Origin: Avispirillum sp959601495
GTDB lineage: Bacteria; Bacillota; Clostridia; Oscillospirales; CAG-272
Reading direction: 5' to 3'
DNA length: 64,000 nt
NCBI GenBank assembly: GCA_959601495.1
Contig: CAUGPT010000007.1
Coordinates: 7,710-71,709, forward strand
A model generated the notes under the pieces. The model was not told the origin of the DNA, did no database searches, and saw only the letters and a program-made list of their open reading frames with translations. A program made the position numbers and the translations under genes. This document shows, in pieces, positions 42,712 to 51,544 of this stretch; position 1 is the stretch's first letter; each line of letters starts with the position of its first letter.

Positions 42712-44175
42712 ATGAACAGAGCTCATTCATGCGAGGTCTACAAAAAATGCGGCGGCTGTCAGCTTACAAATCTCAGCTACCAGGAGCAGTTGAGCTATAA
42801 AATGAAAAATGAGATTTCGCTTCTCGGCAGATTTTGCCGCGTTGACGAGATAATCGGCATGGACGAGCCGAGCCATTACCGCAACAAGCTGTCCGCTGTG
42901 TTTGCCCTTGATAAACGCCTGCGGCCTGTCTCGGGCGTATGGCAGTCGGCGCAGCAGCGCGTCGTGAAAACGGATAATTGCGTCATAGAGGATGAGGTCT
43001 CCTGCTGGATAGTCCGTGCCGCCCGCGGTATGCTCGGGGAATACGGCATAAGCGTATATAATCCGCGCACAGGCAGAGGAGAACTCAGACATATCATGGT
43101 GCGCCGCGCCGCTGTAACCCGGGAGATTATGGTCGTGCTTGTAACGGCGGATGTGCACCTTTCGTCGGGCATGCACTTTGCAGAGGCGCTCGTGCAGCGT
43201 TTTCCCCATATACGCACGGTGGTGCAGTGCATAAACGATACCGATATTCCCGTGTGGCTCGGCGAAAAGCAGACTGTTCTGTACGGCGACGGATATATCG
43301 AGGACGTTCTGTGCGGCTGCTTTTTCAGAATTTCTCCACGATCGTTTTATCAGGTAAACCATACGCAGACAGAGATTGTATACAATAAGGCCTTGGATTT
43401 TGCACAGCTCAATCCGCAGAGCCTTGTGATCGACGCTTATTGCGGCATAGGCACCATAGGCATAATCGCCGCGGCAGAGGCGGGGCATGTTATCGGAGTT
43501 GAAACCAATGCCGACGCGGTCAAAAACGCAATAGAAAACTGCCGCCTCAATCATACGAAGAATTATCGCATTTATAACGCGGACGCCGCAAAGGTCATGC
43601 GTCATATGGCGGAGATCGGCAAAACTCCGGACGTTGTATTTGCCGATCCCCCGCGCGCGGGATGCTCAAAGGAGTTTATCCTGTCACTCATAAAATCGGC
43701 GCCGAAGAGAATAGTTTATATTTCCTGCAATCCCGAAACGCTTGCAAGAGATCTCGGCTATATCACCCGCGGCGGCTATCGCTGCAAGCGCATACAGCCG
43801 GTGGATATGTTTCCGCATACAAAACATGTGGAGACGGTTGTACTTCTTTCCCACAAAAAACCTGACAGCGTAATCAATGTAAAAGTAGAGTTTGGCGAGG
43901 GTGAGGGCAAAATTCCTCTTGATAATATTGAAAAGAGAGCAGAAAGTTATAAGCCAAAAGAGCGAGTAACCTACAAGATGATTAAGGAGTATATAGAAGC
44001 AAAACACGGCTTCAAGGTACATACCGCATATATCGCAGAAGTAAAACGAGATTTAGGTTTGCCAATGTATGATGCTCCTAATGCGGTAGAGGAATTGAAA
44101 CAACCGAGGAAACACCCAACACCAGAAAAGGTAGAAGCGATAAAAGATGCCTTGAAACATTTTGAAGTTATCTAA
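42712..44175 (+). CDS. RlmD/RumA-type 23S rRNA (uracil-5-)-methyltransferase with ICE-derived C-terminal extension
   Basis: This 487-residue methyltransferase uses SAM to make 5-methyluridine in 23S rRNA. The iron-sulfur Cys motif is at the N-terminus (CEVYKKCGGCQLTNLSYQEQ). SAM motifs follow as IDAYCGIGTIGI and DPPRAGCSKEF, with the catalytic Cys in YISCNPETLARDL. Homologues normally end just after HVETVVLLS. Here the frame continues for about 105 residues (KPKERVTYKMIKEYIEAKHG, LPMYDAPNAVEELKQPRKHP) in DNA of lower GC. This extension occurs on methyltransferases interrupted by Clostridia ICEs. I infer that the ICE inserted in the last codons and supplied a new 3' end. The ATG at 42712 has AGGAGG 7 bp upstream. 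Confidence 0.88.
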   Translation: MNRAHSCEVYKKCGGCQLTNLSYQEQLSYKMKNEISLLGRFCRVDEIIGMDEPSHYRNKLSAVFALDKRLRPVSGVWQSAQQRVVKTDNCVIEDEVSCWIVRAARGMLGEYGISVYNPRTGRGELRHIMVRRAAVTREIMVVLVTADVHLSSGMHFAEALVQRFPHIRTVVQCINDTDIPVWLGEKQTVLYGDGYIEDVLCGCFFRISPRSFYQVNHTQTEIVYNKALDFAQLNPQSLVIDAYCGIGTIGIIAAAEAGHVIGVETNADAVKNAIENCRLNHTKNYRIYNADAAKVMRHMAEIGKTPDVVFADPPRAGCSKEFILSLIKSAPKRIVYISCNPETLARDLGYITRGGYRCKRIQPVDMFPHTKHVETVVLLSHKKPDSVINVKVEFGEGEGKIPLDNIEKRAESYKPKERVTYKMIKEYIEAKHGFKVHTAYIAEVKRDLGLPMYDAPNAVEELKQPRKHPTPEKVEAIKDALKHFEVI

Positions 44176-44182
44176 TCGTGCG

Positions 44183-44220
44183 GGCGTATCATTAGAAATA
44201 GTGGTACGCCTATTTTTTTT
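44183..44220 (+). terminator. Intrinsic terminator after the extended methyltransferase gene
   Basis: An 11-bp stem with two G-U pairs (GGCGTATCATT with AGTGGTACGCC), then TATTTTTTTT. It lies inside the ICE and ends the chimeric transcript. Confidence 0.85.
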
Positions 44221-44236
44221 ATCCTGATTTGCAGAT

Positions 44237-44265
44237 TTGTTCTTTCTCTCACTTCTGGATATAAT
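44237..44265 (+). promoter_or_regulatory. ICE promoter A, before the small 59-residue gene
   Basis: TTGTTC (44237-44242), 17-bp spacer, TATAAT (44260-44265). The block ATTTGCAGATTTGT at 44227-44240, covering the start of the -35, recurs at 60657-60670 in ICE promoter B at the same position. Confidence 0.7.
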
Positions 44266-44291
44266 GAAGCCAAGAAAGGACGGTGGCAATT

Positions 44292-44471
44292 ATGAGAGAT
44301 AAAATCTATCACGCATATTTGGATAGCCACGAAAGGCAGATAGTTATACATAGCCTTGTGGAGCTGAAAAATAAACTCATACAGCAAGGCAGATATACAG
44401 ACTGCGTTGACGAGCTGATATTCAAAGTCGCCAACGCCCCTGTTAAGAGAATGAAAATTGAATATGTCTAA
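44292..44471 (+). CDS. Small conserved ICE protein, 59 residues, function unknown
   Basis: This is a charged helical protein (AYLDSHERQIVIHSLVELKNKLIQQGRYTDCVDELIFK) without membrane segments. AGAAAGGA lies 11 bp before the ATG at 44292; the frame has a GTG nine bases earlier. It is the first gene inside the ICE and lies between its own promoter and a strong terminator, so it forms a one-gene unit. Its position next to the attachment end is compatible with a regulatory or accessory role, but nothing in the sequence proves this. Confidence 0.75.
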   Translation: MRDKIYHAYLDSHERQIVIHSLVELKNKLIQQGRYTDCVDELIFKVANAPVKRMKIEYV

Positions 44472-44484
44472 GGCACATTACACC

Positions 44485-44533
44485 GAGCCGCTTATTCTTA
44501 TTGATTTTAATTTTAAGAGTAAGCGGCTCTTTT
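44485..44533 (+). terminator. Terminator after the 59-residue gene
   Basis: A 15-bp stem with one mismatch (GAGCCGCTTATTCTT with AAGAGTAAGCGGCTC), 15-nt AT-rich loop, then TTTT. Confidence 0.85.
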
Positions 44534-44549
44534 GCGTTCTCTGATATGG

Positions 44550-44560
44550 TTACATAGCCG
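44550..44560 (+). repeat. TTACATAGCCG motif, copy 1 of 3
   Basis: This 11-bp sequence recurs at 61099 and 62511. Here its AGCCGC pairs with GCGGCT 9 bp later to form a small hairpin just before the parA ribosome binding site. Confidence 0.6.
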
Positions 44561-44603
44561 CCTTGACAAAGCGGCTAAATAAATGCGAAAGGAGGACGCA
44601 CCT

Positions 44604-45431
44604 ATGTCAAATTGCAAAGTGATTGCTCTGACTAATCAGAAAGGCGGTGTCGGAAAAACAACAACGGCGGTCAATCTGGGTGTGGGTCTGGCAAAACAGG
44701 GCAAGAAAGTCCTGCTCATTGATGCCGATGCACAGGCTAATCTCACAATGGCTCTGGGTTACAACAGACCTGATGATATTCCAATAACCCTCTCTACCGT
44801 AATGCAAAGCATTATAGACGATAAATCTTTTGATGCTTCTGGAGGTATCCTGCACCACGGCGAGGGCATTGACCTGCTCCCGTCCAACATTGAGCTGTCA
44901 GGCTTTGAAGTCAGGCTTATCAACGCGATGAGCCGTGAGCGTGTTCTGAAAACCTATGTGAATGAGGTCAGGAAGAATTACGATTATGTGCTTATCGACT
45001 GTATGCCCTCTCTCGGAATGATAACTATCAATGCTCTGGCGGCGGCTGACAGCGTGATTATCCCGACACAGCCCCATTATCTTTCTGCCAAAGGTTTAGA
45101 GCTTTTGCTTCGCTCGGTGTCAATGGTCAAGCGGCAAATCAACCCCAAGCTGCGGATAGACGGTATCCTTATGACAATGGTAATGCCACGCACCAACATT
45201 TCTAAGGAGATTACCGCAACCGTTAAGAGTGCCTATGGGCAGAGGATTAAGGTGTTTGATACGGAAATCCCTCATTCTATCCGTGCGGTGGAAGCTACCG
45301 CAGAGGGCAAGAGCATTTTTGCCTATGACAAAAGCGGCAAGGTAGCCGCAGCTTATGAACAGTTTGGAAAGGAGGTGGCAGATATTGGCGAGAAGCAGAG
45401 AAAGCAAAATCGAGCTGACTGCATACGATGA
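44604..45431 (+). CDS. parA: ParA family partition ATPase of the ICE
   Basis: This is a 275-residue Walker-type partition ATPase. It has the deviant Walker A KGGVGKTTTAVNLG, DADAQANLTMALGY, Walker B YVLIDCMPSLGMITINAL, and PTQPHYLSAKGLELLL. It probably helps keep the excised circular ICE in dividing cells. The ATG at 44604 has AAAGGAGG 8 bp upstream. The last 47 bases overlap parB. Confidence 0.93.
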   Translation: MSNCKVIALTNQKGGVGKTTTAVNLGVGLAKQGKKVLLIDADAQANLTMALGYNRPDDIPITLSTVMQSIIDDKSFDASGGILHHGEGIDLLPSNIELSGFEVRLINAMSRERVLKTYVNEVRKNYDYVLIDCMPSLGMITINALAAADSVIIPTQPHYLSAKGLELLLRSVSMVKRQINPKLRIDGILMTMVMPRTNISKEITATVKSAYGQRIKVFDTEIPHSIRAVEATAEGKSIFAYDKSGKVAAAYEQFGKEVADIGEKQRKQNRADCIR

Positions 45432-46320
45432 CCTTTTCCAAACAGACGAGAGCCGTGAAGAAGCAAAGTTAAGTAAAATCAGGGATATACCGATTGCAGA
45501 GATTGACGAATTTCCAGACCACCCATTTAAGGTTTTGATGGACGAGGATATGGAACAGCTTGTCGATAGTATCAGGCGAAACGGTGTTATGACCCCTGCT
45601 ACCGTGCGGCTCAAAGAGGACGGACGGTATGAGCTTATCAGCGGTCACAGGCGTAAAAAAGCGTGTGAGCTTGCAGGGCTTGATACGCTCAAATGTGAGG
45701 TTAAGGAGCTGACCCTTGATGAAGCCATTATTGTAATGGTGGAAAGTAACTTGCAGAGGTCAACGATATTGCCGAGTGAGAAAGCCTTTGCCTATAAAAT
45801 GCGGCTTGAAGCTATGAACAGGCAGGGGCAACGAACAGATTTAACTTCTCGACCAGTGGGCGAGAAGTTATTTAGCGTTGATAAAATGAGCAAAGATGTT
45901 TCTGATAGTAGTCGGCAAATTCATCGCTTTATCCGTCTGACCGAGCTTGTTCCTGAAATCCTGCAAATGGTGGACGACAGACAGATTGCTTTTCGCCCTG
46001 CGGTGGAAATCTCCTATCTGTCCGAGGAACAGCAGTACACCCTGCTTGAAGCGATGCAGTATAACGATGCTACCCCGTCACTTGCACAGGCTATCAAAAT
46101 GAAAAAGTTTATGCAAGACGGAAAGCTGACGGACGAGGTTATCCAGAGCATTATGGAAGAAGAAAAGCCAAACCAAAAGGAAAAGCCCGCCTTCCGTGAT
46201 GAAAGGATAACCAAGCTCATTCCAAAGAATGTCCCCAGAGGGCAGGAAACAGATTTTGTTGTTAAGGCGTTGGAGTTTTACAACCGCCACCTGCAACGAA
46301 GCAAGGCTCACGAAAGGTAA
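45385..46320 (+). CDS. parB: ParB family partition protein of the ICE
   Basis: This is a 311-residue ParB/Spo0J-like protein. An N-terminal ParB domain (IDEFPDHPFKVLMDEDMEQLVDSI-type start, SGHRRKKACELAG, ESNLQRSTILPSEKAFAYKM) is followed by an HTH region (SSRQIHRFIRLTEL, EISYLSEEQQYTLLEAM). The C-terminus is charged. I choose the TTG at 45385: AAAGGAGGT lies 9 bp upstream and the protein then begins ARSRESKIELTAYDDLF, while the frame from 45355 would start before the binding site. It overlaps parA by 47 bp. No parS site was identified by eye. Confidence 0.9.
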   Translation: MARSRESKIELTAYDDLFQTDESREEAKLSKIRDIPIAEIDEFPDHPFKVLMDEDMEQLVDSIRRNGVMTPATVRLKEDGRYELISGHRRKKACELAGLDTLKCEVKELTLDEAIIVMVESNLQRSTILPSEKAFAYKMRLEAMNRQGQRTDLTSRPVGEKLFSVDKMSKDVSDSSRQIHRFIRLTELVPEILQMVDDRQIAFRPAVEISYLSEEQQYTLLEAMQYNDATPSLAQAIKMKKFMQDGKLTDEVIQSIMEEEKPNQKEKPAFRDERITKLIPKNVPRGQETDFVVKALEFYNRHLQRSKAHER

Positions 46321-46438
46321 GCCACACACCGAGGGAGGGGTCTGTCTATGTGGAGGATAGCCATTTTTTCGGTTTCCCCCTCTCCACACCTCACCCCCTT
46401 AATTACTACCAAAACTATCCGAGAAAAGAAAAACTGTG

Positions 46439-46465
46439 AGCTGTCCGATACAGGGCAGCTTTTTC
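46439..46465 (+). terminator. Terminator between parB and the adhesin gene
   Basis: An 8-bp stem with one G-U pair (AGCTGTCC with GGGCAGCT), 6-nt loop, then TTTTT. Between parB and this stem lies a pyrimidine-rich stretch with no gene. Confidence 0.75.
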
Positions 46466-46512
46466 GGTTAGTAAGGGAAATTTTCAATATTAACATTATC
46501 AGGAGGTAAGCG

Positions 46513-49500
46513 ATGAAAATTCGTGGATTATTCAAAAAGGCTGCGGCTACTCTTATGGCTGCGGTCACGGCATTGTCGATTTTGCCTGCAACGACGGCGT
46601 TTGCAGCGGGTGACATTGGTACGATTTCCTTTAGCCACACCTACGACAGCAGCGGCAATGCTATGAGGTACAATTCGAGTGCCACCTTTGACGGTCATAC
46701 CGCAGGCGGCACGGGAAACTATAAGTACCGTATGTTTGTGGACGGAGAAAACGCCTTTTGTATTCAGCCGGGTGTACCGCTGAATACGGGTAACACATTG
46801 AAAAAGGCATCTTCGGACACTTGGAACGCCCTTTCTGCCAATCAGAAAAAGGCAGTCGGGCTTGCCCTGCTCTACGGGTATCAGGGCAACCGCAGTAACC
46901 TTACAGGAAGCGATGATGAGAAGTGGGTTGCGACACAGACCCTTGTATGGGAGTTTGTCACGGGCTGCCGTGAAGCCACAGGCTCATTTAGCAAGACAAG
47001 CGACAAGGTTTACAGCCTGCACTTTGGCTCTAACTATGCCAACAGCGGAGCAAAGGCGGCATACGACCAGATTGTTTCGCTGATGAGCGAGCATCATACC
47101 ATTCCGAGCTTTATGTCGGGCAGTAAAAACGGCATCACAAAGGAGCTTGCCTATAAGGACGGCAAATATACGCTGACCTTTACGGACAGCAACGGCGTTC
47201 TTTCCGATTATGCCTTTTCAAGCTCTGACAGTAAGGTAAGCGTGTCGAAATCTGGCAACAAGCTGACTATCAGCTCTGCCAAAGCCTTTGACGGTACGGT
47301 ACGCATTACCGCAACAAGAAACAATATGCCGATAGTCAGCAGCAGTGCAAAGCTGATTGCCTACGGTGACCCGAACTTGCAGGACTTGGTAACAGGCGTT
47401 GAAAATGCCGATACCGTAGCCGCCTATATCAATGTGGAAACCCCGACAGGCACGATTGCCCTGAAAAAGACTTCCGAGGACGGCATTGTAGAGGGCATCC
47501 AGTTTACCATTAAGGGCAAGGACTTCAACCAGACAGTTAAGACCGACAAGAACGGTAATATTACCGTAGCAGGTTTAGTGCCTGACATCTATACCATTAC
47601 GGAACAGGCGATTGATAAATATGAGCCGCAGCAGACCCAGACCGTTACCCTTATCGGCGGCAAGACCACAACCGTCACTTTCAGTAATGTCTTAAAGCGT
47701 GGAAGCCTTGAAGTGGTTAAAACTTCCGAGGATAATCTGGTGGAGAGCGTGAAATTCCACCTTTACGGAACTTCCCTTAGCGGTTATTCCGTTGATGAAT
47801 ATGCCGTAACCAATGCAAAGGGCGTTGCAAAGTTTGAAAATGTCCTTATCAGCGGCAACACCCCTTACACCTTAGAGGAAGTAGATACCGCAATCCGCTA
47901 TGTCGTTCCTGCTTCCCAGACCGCACCGATTGAATGGAACAAGGTCACAAACCGCAGTTTCCACAACATTCTCAAAAAATTCAATGTGACGGTCACAAAG
48001 ACCGATGCAGAAACAGGCAAGCCGCAGGGCGACGCTTCCCTTGCAGGTGCGGTGTATGGCATTTACAAGGGCGAAGAACTCATTGACACTTATACCACCG
48101 ATGCAAACGGTCAGTTTACGACCAAGTATTATATTTGTGACAATGACTGGACTATCCGAGAAATCAGCCCGTCCGAGGGCTATCTGCTCGACACCACCAT
48201 TCATAAGGTCGGTGCAGAGCCAGAGCTTTATACCGTAGAACTGAACAGCACGGAAAACGCCGTGAATGAACAGGTCATTAAGGGTAACATCTCCATTATC
48301 AAGCACACCGACAACGGCGAAACACAGATTGAAACACCTGAAGAAGGGGCTGTTTTTGAGGTTTATCTGAAAGCCGCAGGCAGCTATGAAGCAGCAAAGG
48401 AAACCGAGCGTGATACGCTCACCTGCGATGAAAACGGCTTTGCCCAGAGTAAGGATATGCCATACGGCATTTATACCGTGAAGCAGACCTCTGGTTGGGA
48501 GGGTCGTGAGCTGATGAAGCCTTTTGATGTATTTATCAATCAGGACGGTCAGACCTACCGCTATCTTATCAACAACGCAAACTTTGAGAGTTATATCAAG
48601 ATTGTCAAGAAAGATGCGGAAACAGGCAAGACAATCCCGTATGCAGGTGCAGGCTTCCAGATTTATGACCCAAGCGGCAGCCTTGTATCTATGACTTTCA
48701 CTTACCCCGAAGTGACAACGATTGATACTTTCTACACCACCGCAGACGGCGACCTTATCACACCGCAGACTTTGGAATACGGCAAGGGTTATTCTCTGGT
48801 TGAGGTGCAAGCCCCTTATGGTTATGTGCTGAACTCCGAGCCTGTCTATTTTGATGTGGTGCAGGAAAATTCAGAAGAAGAAAGCGGCATTACCGTTATC
48901 GAAGTGGTACGCTCCAATATGGCACAGAAAGGCACAGTTACCGTAACTAAATCTGGCGAGGTGTTCAGCACCGTTGCAGGCGACAAAGGCTTGTATCAGC
49001 CTATCTTCTCTGTCGGCAATCTGGAGGGTGCGGTCTATGAGATTACCGCCGCCGAGGATATTTATACTCTGGACGGAACGCTCAGAGCTTCTAAGGGCGA
49101 GGTTGTGGATACTATTACCACAGGCAAAGACGGTACGGCAAAATCCAAGGAGCTGTATCTTGGAAAGTACGAGGTCAAGGAGGTTACTGCTCCGTTCGGT
49201 TTCGTACTGAATGAGGAAATCCACGCCGTTGAGCTTGTGTATGCAGGTCAGGAAATCGCCGTAACGGAAACTGCCACAGGTTTTGTGAACGAGCGTCAGC
49301 GTGTGGAAATCGACCTTGTGAAAGCCCTTGAAATTGACAAGGATTACGGCGTGGGCGAAAACGGCGAGTTTGCCGATGTAACCTTTGGCTTGTATGCAGC
49401 CGAGGAACTGACTGCCGCAGACGGAAAGACTATCCCTGCTGACGGTCTGATTGAGGTCATCTTCCTTAATGAGAATGGTCACGGCAAAGCAATCAGCGAC

Positions 49501-50658
49501 CTGCCGATTGGCAGCTACTATGTGCAGGAAATCAAGACCAATGCGGCTTATCTTACGAGCGATACCAAATATCCTGTAAACTTTAAGTATGCAGGTCAGG
49601 AAACCGCTACTGTCCACATCACGGCAAACGAGGGCAACGCCATTGAAAACAAGCTGATTTACGGCTCTGTAAGCGGTAAGAAGTCTGATGAGGACGGAAA
49701 AGCTCTTGGCGGTGCTGTTATCGGCATCTTTAAGGTGGGTACAACCGAGTTTACAAAGGAAAATGCGATTAAGACTACCACATCGGCTGATGACGGTAGT
49801 TTTTCTTTTGCAAAAGTACCGTATGGAACTTGGGCAATCCGTGAAATCGAAAGCCCGAAAGGTTTTGTACTCTCCGAGGAAGAAATCCCTGTTACTATCG
49901 GCAAGGTGGACGAGGTTGTGGAAATCGAGCTTGTCAACTTCTATATCACAGGCAAAATTGAGCTGACTAAGGTGGACGAGGATTACCCTGAAAACAAGCT
50001 GACAGGTGCGGTCTTTGAAGTCTATGCCGATAAGAACGGCGACGGAAAGCTCGACAAAGACGATGAGCTGCTCGGAACAATGGGCGAAGTGGAAAAAGGT
50101 GTTTACCAGATGGGCGACCTCAGATATGGAAAATACCTTGTCCGTGAAAAGACAGCCCCAGAGGGCTTTGTACTTGACGAGGGCGTGTATGACGTATCCA
50201 TTGAGGAAAACGGCAAGACCTATGCCGTAGAGAACAAAGCAGGCGTTGGCTTTATCAACACTGCACAGAAAGGCTCTCTGAAAATCGTTAAGACTTCCTC
50301 TAATGGAAAACTGGAGAGCTTCTCTTTCAGGGTAACAGGCACGGACTATGACCAGACCTTTAAGACCGACAAAAACGGCGAAATCTTCATTGAGGGCTTG
50401 CGTATTGGCGAGTACACCGTTTCCGAGGTCAGCGACAATGCTTCCGCAGGCTATATTCTCCCTGCCGACAAGCAGGCAACGGTAAAGGTCGGAGCAACCA
50501 CGATTGTCCAGATGCACAACGAACTTCGTGACACACCGAAAACAGGCGATGACTTCAATCCTGCCTTGTGGGTAAGCCTTGCGGCAGTATCCCTTATCGG
50601 TGCAGGCGTTCTCGGCATTGTTGGCTTTAAGGGCAGAAAAAAGAAAAAGGAGGACTAA
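46513..50658 (+). CDS. Sortase-anchored thioester/SpaA-repeat adhesin (TIE-type), ICE cargo
   Basis: This is a 1381-residue surface protein. A signal peptide ends near TAFAAG (residue 32). An N-terminal thioester domain is suggested by Cys83 in AFCIQPG and Gln142 in TQTLVWE, the pair that forms an internal thioester in Gram-positive adhesins. From about residue 310, ten SpaA/Cna-B modules follow, most opening with a KxxKT or xVKK strand (ALKKTSEDG, EVVKTSEDN, TVTKTDAETG, IKLxK types) and ending in a YxVxE strand, with Lys, Glu and Asn placed for isopeptide bonds. The C-terminus has TPKTGD, a hydrophobic helix and KGRKKKKED, a sortase signal. It could attach transconjugants or donors to host or partner cells. 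No sortase gene is in view. Confidence 0.88.
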   Translation: MKIRGLFKKAAATLMAAVTALSILPATTAFAAGDIGTISFSHTYDSSGNAMRYNSSATFDGHTAGGTGNYKYRMFVDGENAFCIQPGVPLNTGNTLKKASSDTWNALSANQKKAVGLALLYGYQGNRSNLTGSDDEKWVATQTLVWEFVTGCREATGSFSKTSDKVYSLHFGSNYANSGAKAAYDQIVSLMSEHHTIPSFMSGSKNGITKELAYKDGKYTLTFTDSNGVLSDYAFSSSDSKVSVSKSGNKLTISSAKAFDGTVRITATRNNMPIVSSSAKLIAYGDPNLQDLVTGVENADTVAAYINVETPTGTIALKKTSEDGIVEGIQFTIKGKDFNQTVKTDKNGNITVAGLVPDIYTITEQAIDKYEPQQTQTVTLIGGKTTTVTFSNVLKRGSLEVVKTSEDNLVESVKFHLYGTSLSGYSVDEYAVTNAKGVAKFENVLISGNTPYTLEEVDTAIRYVVPASQTAPIEWNKVTNRSFHNILKKFNVTVTKTDAETGKPQGDASLAGAVYGIYKGEELIDTYTTDANGQFTTKYYICDNDWTIREISPSEGYLLDTTIHKVGAEPELYTVELNSTENAVNEQVIKGNISIIKHTDNGETQIETPEEGAVFEVYLKAAGSYEAAKETERDTLTCDENGFAQSKDMPYGIYTVKQTSGWEGRELMKPFDVFINQDGQTYRYLINNANFESYIKIVKKDAETGKTIPYAGAGFQIYDPSGSLVSMTFTYPEVTTIDTFYTTADGDLITPQTLEYGKGYSLVEVQAPYGYVLNSEPVYFDVVQENSEEESGITVIEVVRSNMAQKGTVTVTKSGEVFSTVAGDKGLYQPIFSVGNLEGAVYEITAAEDIYTLDGTLRASKGEVVDTITTGKDGTAKSKELYLGKYEVKEVTAPFGFVLNEEIHAVELVYAGQEIAVTETATGFVNERQRVEIDLVKALEIDKDYGVGENGEFADVTFGLYAAEELTAADGKTIPADGLIEVIFLNENGHGKAISDLPIGSYYVQEIKTNAAYLTSDTKYPVNFKYAGQETATVHITANEGNAIENKLIYGSVSGKKSDEDGKALGGAVIGIFKVGTTEFTKENAIKTTTSADDGSFSFAKVPYGTWAIREIESPKGFVLSEEEIPVTIGKVDEVVEIELVNFYITGKIELTKVDEDYPENKLTGAVFEVYADKNGDGKLDKDDELLGTMGEVEKGVYQMGDLRYGKYLVREKTAPEGFVLDEGVYDVSIEENGKTYAVENKAGVGFINTAQKGSLKIVKTSSNGKLESFSFRVTGTDYDQTFKTDKNGEIFIEGLRIGEYTVSEVSDNASAGYILPADKQATVKVGATTIVQMHNELRDTPKTGDDFNPALWVSLAAVSLIGAGVLGIVGFKGRKKKKED

Positions 50659-50661
50659 GGA

Positions 50662-50754
50662 ATGGACGCAAAGACTATCATTGCCATCGTGCTTGTCGTC
50701 TTTATCGGCGGTGCGGCACTCTGGCTCAATATCCGTCACAGAAAGAATAAGTGA
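50662..50754 (+). CDS. Small single-pass membrane protein, 30 residues
   Basis: This gene starts 4 bp after the adhesin stop with GGAGGACTAAGG in front. The product is MDAKTIIAIVLVVFIGGAAL followed by a short WLNIRHRKNK tail: one hydrophobic helix then a basic end, suggesting an N-out, C-in micropeptide. The function is unknown. Its tight spacing suggests that it is co-translated with the adhesin, perhaps helping export or sorting; this is inference. Confidence 0.6.
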   Translation: MDAKTIIAIVLVVFIGGAALWLNIRHRKNK

Positions 50755-50820
50755 CCCATAAAATGCAGGAACGGGGGCGGCTGAAATATGCCGCCCTCTT
50801 TCCATATATGGAGGTATCCA

Positions 50821-51123
50821 ATGCGGAACTTAAAGACCGTTGAAAAGAAAGTCAGGGCTATTCTGGAAAAGAACGAAGATGCCCGAAATGACGATATGGT
50901 GCTGTACCTTGCCCTTTGTAATGTGTGCCTGAAAGATGCGGGGGCAATCCCCCTTGCGGAAATAATGACACAGTATAAATATCTCGGTCTGCCGAGCTTT
51001 GAAAGTGTCAGCAGGACACGCCGCAAATTGCAGGCGAAGCACCCAGAACTGTCAGGCAACGCCCGTATGCAGCGGCTTCGGGCAACAGGCGAAAAGGCAT
51101 ATCGGAAGTATGCCAAAGAATGA
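50821..51123 (+). CDS. Conserved ICE hypothetical protein, 100 residues
   Basis: A small basic helical protein (NLKTVEKKVRAILEKNEDARNDD, SVSRTRRKLQAKHPELSGNARMQRL) of the type carried as an unknown open frame in many Clostridia ICEs and phages. The ATG at 50821 has GGAGG 7 bp upstream. The C-terminal Arg/Lys-rich half could bind nucleic acid. It is the first of a run of five closely packed small genes before the helicase. Confidence 0.75.
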   Translation: MRNLKTVEKKVRAILEKNEDARNDDMVLYLALCNVCLKDAGAIPLAEIMTQYKYLGLPSFESVSRTRRKLQAKHPELSGNARMQRLRATGEKAYRKYAKE

Positions 51124-51132
51124 GAGGTGTCT

Positions 51133-51405
51133 ATGGACGAAGAAAAACGCTCCAATGGGGGCTATGAAATCATAGAGAGCTGTACTATCGGGAGTAACGA
51201 GCTTGTCATCGGTCATAACCCTAATGCCCCTAACCCTTATGTGTGTTGGTACTGTAAGGGCGGCGATAACTATTTCTGGGGCTACTACTGCAATGATATT
51301 TCTGCCGCACGGGAGAAGCTGAATGAACGGTATCAAACGGAGTGCCGTATGCCGTACAATCAAGCTGCCCCGAAGCAGAAAAATGGTGATGACCGTGAGC
51401 GATAA
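51133..51405 (+). CDS. Conserved ICE hypothetical protein, 90 residues
   Basis: I do not recognise a function. It begins MDEEKRSNGGYEIIESCTIG and has an aromatic- and Cys-rich middle (VCWYCKGGDNYFWGYYC). The ATG at 51133 is preceded by GAGAGG. Its N-terminal pattern (Gly-Tyr-Glu followed by a short strand and a V-I-G-H/V-L-A-V turn) resembles that of the 199-residue protein two genes downstream, so the two may be related. Confidence 0.7.
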   Translation: MDEEKRSNGGYEIIESCTIGSNELVIGHNPNAPNPYVCWYCKGGDNYFWGYYCNDISAAREKLNERYQTECRMPYNQAAPKQKNGDDRER

Positions 51406-51544
51406 GCAAAAGAAATATGACTGTACGACCTGTCCTTATCCCCGATATAAGGACGGGTCAGTTATTTTCTGCGATGTCTGTATCCGCAAGATTTTAGACG
51501 AGCAGAAAGCGAAAAAAGAACGAAAGGAGCAGCCGAATGAGTGA
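51383..51544 (+). CDS. Small Cys-rich (zinc-ribbon-like) ICE protein, 53 residues
   Basis: This gene overlaps the previous one by 23 bp. The product has two CxxC pairs, CTTCPYPRY and FCDVC, spaced by about 15 residues, then a Lys/Glu-rich tail (DEQKAKKERKEQ). This is the layout of a tiny treble-clef or zinc ribbon. Starts at 51383 (ATG), 51389 (ATG) or 51395 (GTG) are all possible; no strong ribosome binding site decides between them. Confidence 0.65.
   Translation: MVMTVSDKQKKYDCTTCPYPRYKDGSVIFCDVCIRKILDEQKAKKERKEQPNE

Noticed and set aside
48871..50805. 644-codon minus-strand open frame antisense to the adhesin gene
   Set aside because: It is a shadow of the SpaA repeats. The plus strand has signal peptide, modules and sortase signal; the minus product has no domain logic.
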